Of a DNA stretch of 8,434 nt, positions 4,990 to 8,434 are shown piece after piece. This DNA comes from Pseudomonadota bacterium (GTDB lineage: Bacteria > Desulfobacterota > Syntrophia > Syntrophales > JADFWA01), in assembly GCA_030612385.1 (NCBI GenBank), contig JAUWNZ010000044.1, positions 1-8,434 of the forward strand, written 5' to 3'. Position 1 is the stretch's first letter, and each line of letters begins with the position of its first letter. The position numbers and the translations under genes are program-made. The notes beneath the pieces are model-generated. The model did not search any database. It saw nothing but the letters and a program-made list of their open reading frames with translations, and had not been told where the DNA came from.

Positions 4990-6407
4990 ATATCACCTCC
5001 GTGGGCATTCACAATACTCCGCGCTATGTACAACCCCAAGCCTGTCCCCTGATCACTGCCATCGAGCTTTTTAAACTTGTCGAATATTTCGACAATGCCT
5101 TCCTTTGGTATTCCACAACCGGTATCGGATACCGAAATTTCAATAAGACTCTTTCCTTTATCATTAAAGTGGCCAGGCATATTTCCATCTTTAAGGAAGG
5201 CAGAAACCGCCACCCTTCCCCCTTCCGGTGTGAACTTCAGCGCATTTCCCAACAGATTATCAAACACCTGGCCAACCCTTTCACCGTCTATATTGACAGG
5301 CGGAAGTCTATCGTCGAGGTCGACTTCGATGTTTATCCCCTTCCTCTCCGCAATCGTCCTGAGCTTTAAAACGCTTCCTTCAATAAGAGGGAGTAGAAGA
5401 TGTTTTTCCGTGTGATAATCGATCATCCCCGCATCCATACGCGAGAAGTCAAGGATACCGTTAACGGAATTTATCAGCCTTTCACATTCCTCACCAATAA
5501 TACCGAGAAGTTTACGCTTTTTCTCAACGGAAAGCCTGGATGCACTGTCAAGGAGGAGCATACCCACAGCTTCCCTGATTACGGCCAGGGGTGTGCGAAG
5601 TTCATGTGATACATGAGAGACAATATCCGCCTTCATTTCGTCGATTTCTTTTAATCGATCACACATAAGATTGAAGGCATCGGCCAGCTCTTTTATCTCA
5701 GGTGGAGATGGTATCTCCAGGTGTTCGTCAAACCGGCCTTTGGAAATCTTTCTCGTTCTTTTTATCAGGAGACGAATGGGACGATTAATGGTACGGGCAT
5801 TGAAAAAAGCGATCAAAATCGCCATAGCAACAGCCACAATGTTTATGACCGCCACAACTTTAAATGCCCTGGAGCCGATCACCCCTGACGTCTCTATCTT
5901 TCTGTTCATATCCTCTTTCGCAGCTTTTGTTATTCCTTCCAGATCGCGAGTTATCCGGCTGATAAGATCCTCTTTCTTCCCTTGATATTCTTCGTGAAGA
6001 TAGTCTTTCCCACTTTTTATTAAATTAACTTCTATTTGCACCAGAGAGAGATACTGGCTGTGCAGCTCCTTTACATTGTCAATCAACCTCTCTTTTTCAG
6101 GAGTATCCACAAGGGCGTTTATACGCTCAAGGTACTCTCTAATGTACTTTTCTGTCTCCGAAAACCGGTGGTAAAAGTCCACGTCTCCGGAAACAACATA
6201 CTTCTTTTCAAGCCCCCTTAGTGTGAGCGCTACATCCCTTGAACTGTTTGCTAACCTGACAGTCTCACCGTCAATGGAATTAATGGAGCGGATAATCTGG
6301 TTCAACTGTCCAAGTTTTAAGGTGACATACACCCCTAAGACAATAACAACCAGCAGTATGGCAAGGTAACCAAGACCAAGCCTTTTGAAGATAGTAAGAT
6401 TTCTCAT
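4929..6407 (-). CDS. Membrane sensor histidine kinase, GlrK/QseE-like
   Basis: A 492-aa kinase. TM1 spans about 11-30. A helical periplasmic sensor of about 150 residues follows (31-182, four-helix-bundle-like by its heptad-rich sequence). TM2 is at about 183-202, HAMP at about 203-255, and HisKA holds the H-box SHELRTPL with phospho-accepting His268. The ATPase domain shows the N-box DNLLGNALKFTP, G1 DTGCGI, F-box FDKFKK and G2 GTGLGL near the C-terminus. All catalytic motifs are intact, so it should autophosphorylate and pass phosphate to D52 of the regulator encoded two genes downstream. The RBS is weak (GAGTAAG), so expression may be low. It begins 78 bases after the feoB stop. The signal sensed cannot be read from the sequence. 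Confidence 0.95.
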   Translation of the reverse strand: MRNLTIFKRLGLGYLAILLVVIVLGVYVTLKLGQLNQIIRSINSIDGETVRLANSSRDVALTLRGLEKKYVVSGDVDFYHRFSETEKYIREYLERINALVDTPEKERLIDNVKELHSQYLSLVQIEVNLIKSGKDYLHEEYQGKKEDLISRITRDLEGITKAAKEDMNRKIETSGVIGSRAFKVVAVINIVAVAMAILIAFFNARTINRPIRLLIKRTRKISKGRFDEHLEIPSPPEIKELADAFNLMCDRLKEIDEMKADIVSHVSHELRTPLAVIREAVGMLLLDSASRLSVEKKRKLLGIIGEECERLINSVNGILDFSRMDAGMIDYHTEKHLLLPLIEGSVLKLRTIAERKGINIEVDLDDRLPPVNIDGERVGQVFDNLLGNALKFTPEGGRVAVSAFLKDGNMPGHFNDKGKSLIEISVSDTGCGIPKEGIVEIFDKFKKLDGSDQGTGLGLYIARSIVNAHGGDIWVESEQEKGSSFFFTLPVS

Positions 6408-6443
6408 ATATTACTTACTCAACTTTTGCACCACATTTTCACA

Positions 6444-6477
6444 CCGTTCGACAAACGGATACAAGCTGTTACAGCTT
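6444..6477. promoter_or_regulatory. Palindromes in the feoB-kinase gap, possible operator
   Basis: AAGCTGT-T-ACAGCTT (6463-6477) is a perfect 7-bp inverted repeat around one base, and CCGTT-CGACA-AACGG (6444-6458) is a second, shorter one. Neither is followed by a clear T-run on the minus strand, so a Rho-independent terminator is unlikely. A near-perfect 15-base dyad upstream of the kinase gene could be a repressor or activator site controlling the kinase-lipoprotein-regulator operon. No convincing promoter was found nearby. Confidence 0.35.
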
Positions 6478-6485
6478 TCATCAGA

Positions 6486-8213
6486 TCACCGAACAGTGTG
6501 AAAGTCGGGTAAGATAATATTCAAAGCGCCACCTACAATCAGAGCAAAAAAAATCATGATCCCCACTGATCTCAGAAGGTCTTTAAGCCCCAGTTCTCTC
6601 AACAGAACAACAAATGTTGCAATACAGGGAAAGAACATGGATAAAACGACGCTGCCAACGATGAGTTGTTTCACCGTTAGAGTTGAGAGCGCAAGCATTC
6701 CAAGGGCAGCGTCTTTGCGCAAAAATCCAATTATGATCGCTACTACCGCTTCCTTCGGAAGTCCCAGTATCCCTGTTATAACCGGCGCTGTAAAGTCTGC
6801 GATATAATCAAATATCCCCATGACAAAAAGGATATTAATAACGAGAACTGCAGCCAGTATGATTGGGACAGCCTCGATAAGAAATCCACGGATTCTGGTA
6901 AGCAATTTTTGTAATACCGTCAGCCATGGCGGCAGACGATAAGGAGGAATCTCAATTAACAGTTCAGGACTCAATCCTTTTAAGGTATGGTTTAAAGTAA
7001 TCCCAAGTACGATCCAGACAAGAAATAGCGTTCCGTAAACAATGGCGACATAACCTCCACCGTATTTACCAACCAACCCGAAAATCATCGCCTGTGCGGA
7101 TACGCACGGCAATGCAATACATACCAGTGTGGCCGCTATAAATCGTTCTCTTTTACTTTCCAGCACACGTGTGGCAAGGACAGCAGGAACATTACAACCA
7201 AGACCGAGCAGCGTGGGAATAATGGCATATCCATGCAATCCAAGGCGGTGCATAGCGGTATCCAGCAATACAGCCAGGCGTGGGAGATAACCTGTGTCCT
7301 CAAGAATGCCAAGGATAAGATAGAAGGAAACAATGTAGGGAAGCACCATGGCAAAAGGGACATAGAGCCCGCTGCTCAAAAGCCCGAAAGACTCCACAAA
7401 ATGGATATCCCCGGCAATCAGTTTCCCGACCACAACATCATGGAGGAAACCGCCCCCGCCCATAAGATTGCTTAATTTCATCAATACCGGCAGCCACAAC
7501 CTTTCAAAGAGGGGATCAAAAAGGTATGTGATCAGATTTTCACCGATAAAACGCACTATATAAAACGAAGTGACAAGAACGACTGCGGCCATAATAAGAC
7601 CTGTTCTCGGTTTCACGCTGGCATCTTCCAGGCGTTCAGTCCATCTGTGATGGCGGTGTGTAATCTGTTGAACCTGGTCAATGATGTTGCCTACAAAGGC
7701 CCAGCGTTCATCACGACTATTCATCGAAATCCGGGAATTAGCGGCGCCGGGAATACTCTTAACCAGTTCCTTTATCCCCTGACCCGAAAGCGCCACCGTC
7801 GGAATAACCGGCACGCCCAGTATCCCTTCCAACCTTTCCACATCAATATGTATGCCACGATGTTTTGTGTCGTCCCACATATTAAGGGCAATTACTACGG
7901 GAACATCCCTTTCCAACAATTGCAGGGTTAAGTAGAGATTCCTCTCCAGATTGGTCGCATCGACCACAGCTATGACTACATCGCCCGTTTCGAGCATCCT
8001 CAGGGCGATTTCTTCCGCTTCACAGGTTGGCTCCAGGGTATAGGCGCCGGGCACATCAATAACTTCAGCCACTTCACCCTCTATTTTCATGAAACCGCTG
8101 GTGAAGCCGACGGTCGTGCCGGGATAATTGGACGAGATGACACGAACTCCGGTAAGACGTGAAAAAATGACACTCTTCCCCACATTTGGATTCCCCATGA
8201 GTAGAATTTTCAT
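6486..8213 (-). CDS. feoB: Ferrous iron transporter FeoB, short form
   Basis: A 575-aa inner-membrane Fe(II) transporter with an N-terminal G domain. G1 is GNPNVGKS at 7-14; the switch region is SNYPGTTV at 28-35; G3 is DVPG at 53-56; G4 is NMWD at 111-114; and the G5-like VALSG is at 140-144. A short linker follows (about 160-204), then a polytopic region from about 205 onward. The two Gate regions are recognisable: LLGLGCNVPAVLATR with Cys340 in the GCNVP motif, and the later GFLRKDAALGML. The protein is about 200 residues shorter than E. coli FeoB (773 aa) but shows no gap in the core; compact FeoBs are common. The ATG overlaps the feoA stop (ATGA), indicating translational coupling. G4 with Trp (NMWD) differs from the commoner NMMD or NKMD. 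Fur or FNR control would act upstream of feoA, outside the window. Confidence 0.96.
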   Translation of the reverse strand: MKILLMGNPNVGKSVIFSRLTGVRVISSNYPGTTVGFTSGFMKIEGEVAEVIDVPGAYTLEPTCEAEEIALRMLETGDVVIAVVDATNLERNLYLTLQLLERDVPVVIALNMWDDTKHRGIHIDVERLEGILGVPVIPTVALSGQGIKELVKSIPGAANSRISMNSRDERWAFVGNIIDQVQQITHRHHRWTERLEDASVKPRTGLIMAAVVLVTSFYIVRFIGENLITYLFDPLFERLWLPVLMKLSNLMGGGGFLHDVVVGKLIAGDIHFVESFGLLSSGLYVPFAMVLPYIVSFYLILGILEDTGYLPRLAVLLDTAMHRLGLHGYAIIPTLLGLGCNVPAVLATRVLESKRERFIAATLVCIALPCVSAQAMIFGLVGKYGGGYVAIVYGTLFLVWIVLGITLNHTLKGLSPELLIEIPPYRLPPWLTVLQKLLTRIRGFLIEAVPIILAAVLVINILFVMGIFDYIADFTAPVITGILGLPKEAVVAIIIGFLRKDAALGMLALSTLTVKQLIVGSVVLSMFFPCIATFVVLLRELGLKDLLRSVGIMIFFALIVGGALNIILPDFHTVR

Positions 8214-8434
8214 TGTGCTTCCCGATCTACTTCTAAAATTATCTTTCGCGCCATCCCAAAACCAACAGCTAACATGGTTCTGTTAACCTGAATAGTTACC
8301 GGTCCTCGCATGAACATAGAACTGACTTTTGTTATTTTTTTGCCTCGTATAACTCCCATAGCGTTAAGGCGATTGACCAGACCCTGACCACCCCTGATTT
8401 CGATGACAGTCCCACTCTCTTCCGGTTTTAATTC
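8210..8434 (-). CDS. feoA: FeoA-type small cytoplasmic iron-transport protein (5' end outside window)
   Basis: This frame is open to the right edge of the window and encodes 74 residues ending at TGA (complement of 8210-8212). It begins ELKPEESGTVIEIRGGQGLV and continues with NRLNAMGVIRGKKITKV, the FeoA signature of a small SH3-like beta-barrel, then GPVTIQVNRTMLAVG and a MARKIILEV end strand. FeoA is usually about 75-85 residues, so only the first few residues are missing. FeoA is needed for full FeoB activity in the species studied, probably through contact with FeoB. The stop codon overlaps the feoB start by 4 bases. The stretch is too short for many automatic gene callers. Confidence 0.92.
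   Translation of the reverse strand, partial: ELKPEESGTVIEIRGGQGLVNRLNAMGVIRGKKITKVSSMFMRGPVTIQVNRTMLAVGFGMARKIILEVDREAQ

Noticed and set aside
5001..5985. Several plus-strand ORFs opposite the histidine kinase
   Set aside because: They lie antisense to the conserved HisKA, ATPase, HAMP and TM2 regions and have no family signature.
7136..7363. 75-aa minus-strand ORF within feoB
   Set aside because: It is an out-of-frame reading inside the conserved FeoB Gate region with no independent support.
1..8434. CRISPR array, tRNA or rRNA genes, or a complete insertion sequence
   Set aside because: I saw no regularly spaced repeats, no tRNA cloverleaf or rRNA segment, and no transposase with terminal inverted repeats.

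Overview
The window looks like chromosomal DNA of a Gram-negative bacterium. Four predicted lipoproteins, a Pal-type OmpA-domain protein, a membrane-bound histidine kinase and a sigma-54 activator all imply an outer membrane and an RpoN regulon. The style of the Pal protein, the AAGGAGGT-type ribosome binding sites and the compact FeoB would suit a Desulfobacterota- or Nitrospirota-like lineage. That placement is inference; the window has no rRNA or other phylogenetic marker.

Left part (1-1534), plus-strand genes. The window opens inside the C-terminal catalytic half of a TrmA/RlmD-family tRNA/rRNA uracil-5-methyltransferase. A roughly 300-base stretch without a convincing plus-strand gene follows. 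It contains several short hairpins and, on the minus strand, a 40-codon ORF with a strong Shine-Dalgarno sequence; it may be debris of a mobile element. Next comes a SYLF-domain (YSC84-like) lipoprotein gene, followed 10 bases after its stop by a 64-base imperfect palindrome with the layout of an integron attC site. A very short orphan ORF follows. This part reads as an accessory or rearranged patch.

Right part (1535-8434), all minus strand. In order of transcription it runs: feoA (5' end off the window), feoB, a sensor histidine kinase, a TPR-like lipoprotein, a sigma-54-dependent response regulator, a 72-aa lipoprotein, a 104-aa exported protein and a Pal-like lipoprotein. The kinase / lipoprotein / NtrC-type regulator order matches the glrK-qseG-glrR (qseE-qseG-qseF) arrangement of enterobacteria.

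The main observation is a consensus sigma-54 promoter (TGGCACG-N4-TTGCT, minus strand, 2863-2878). It lies between the regulator gene and the 72-aa lipoprotein gene, with inverted CCTGTA-type repeats at an enhancer-like distance upstream. It would drive a two-gene unit of small exported proteins that ends at a hairpin terminator (2169-2200). The simplest model is that the envelope-sensing kinase and its lipoprotein partner control the neighbouring regulator, which activates this local unit of uncharacterised envelope proteins. pal then appears to have its own weak promoter. feoAB encodes ferrous iron uptake. It is separated from the kinase by a 78-base gap with a 15-base palindrome, so its link to the signalling genes is uncertain.
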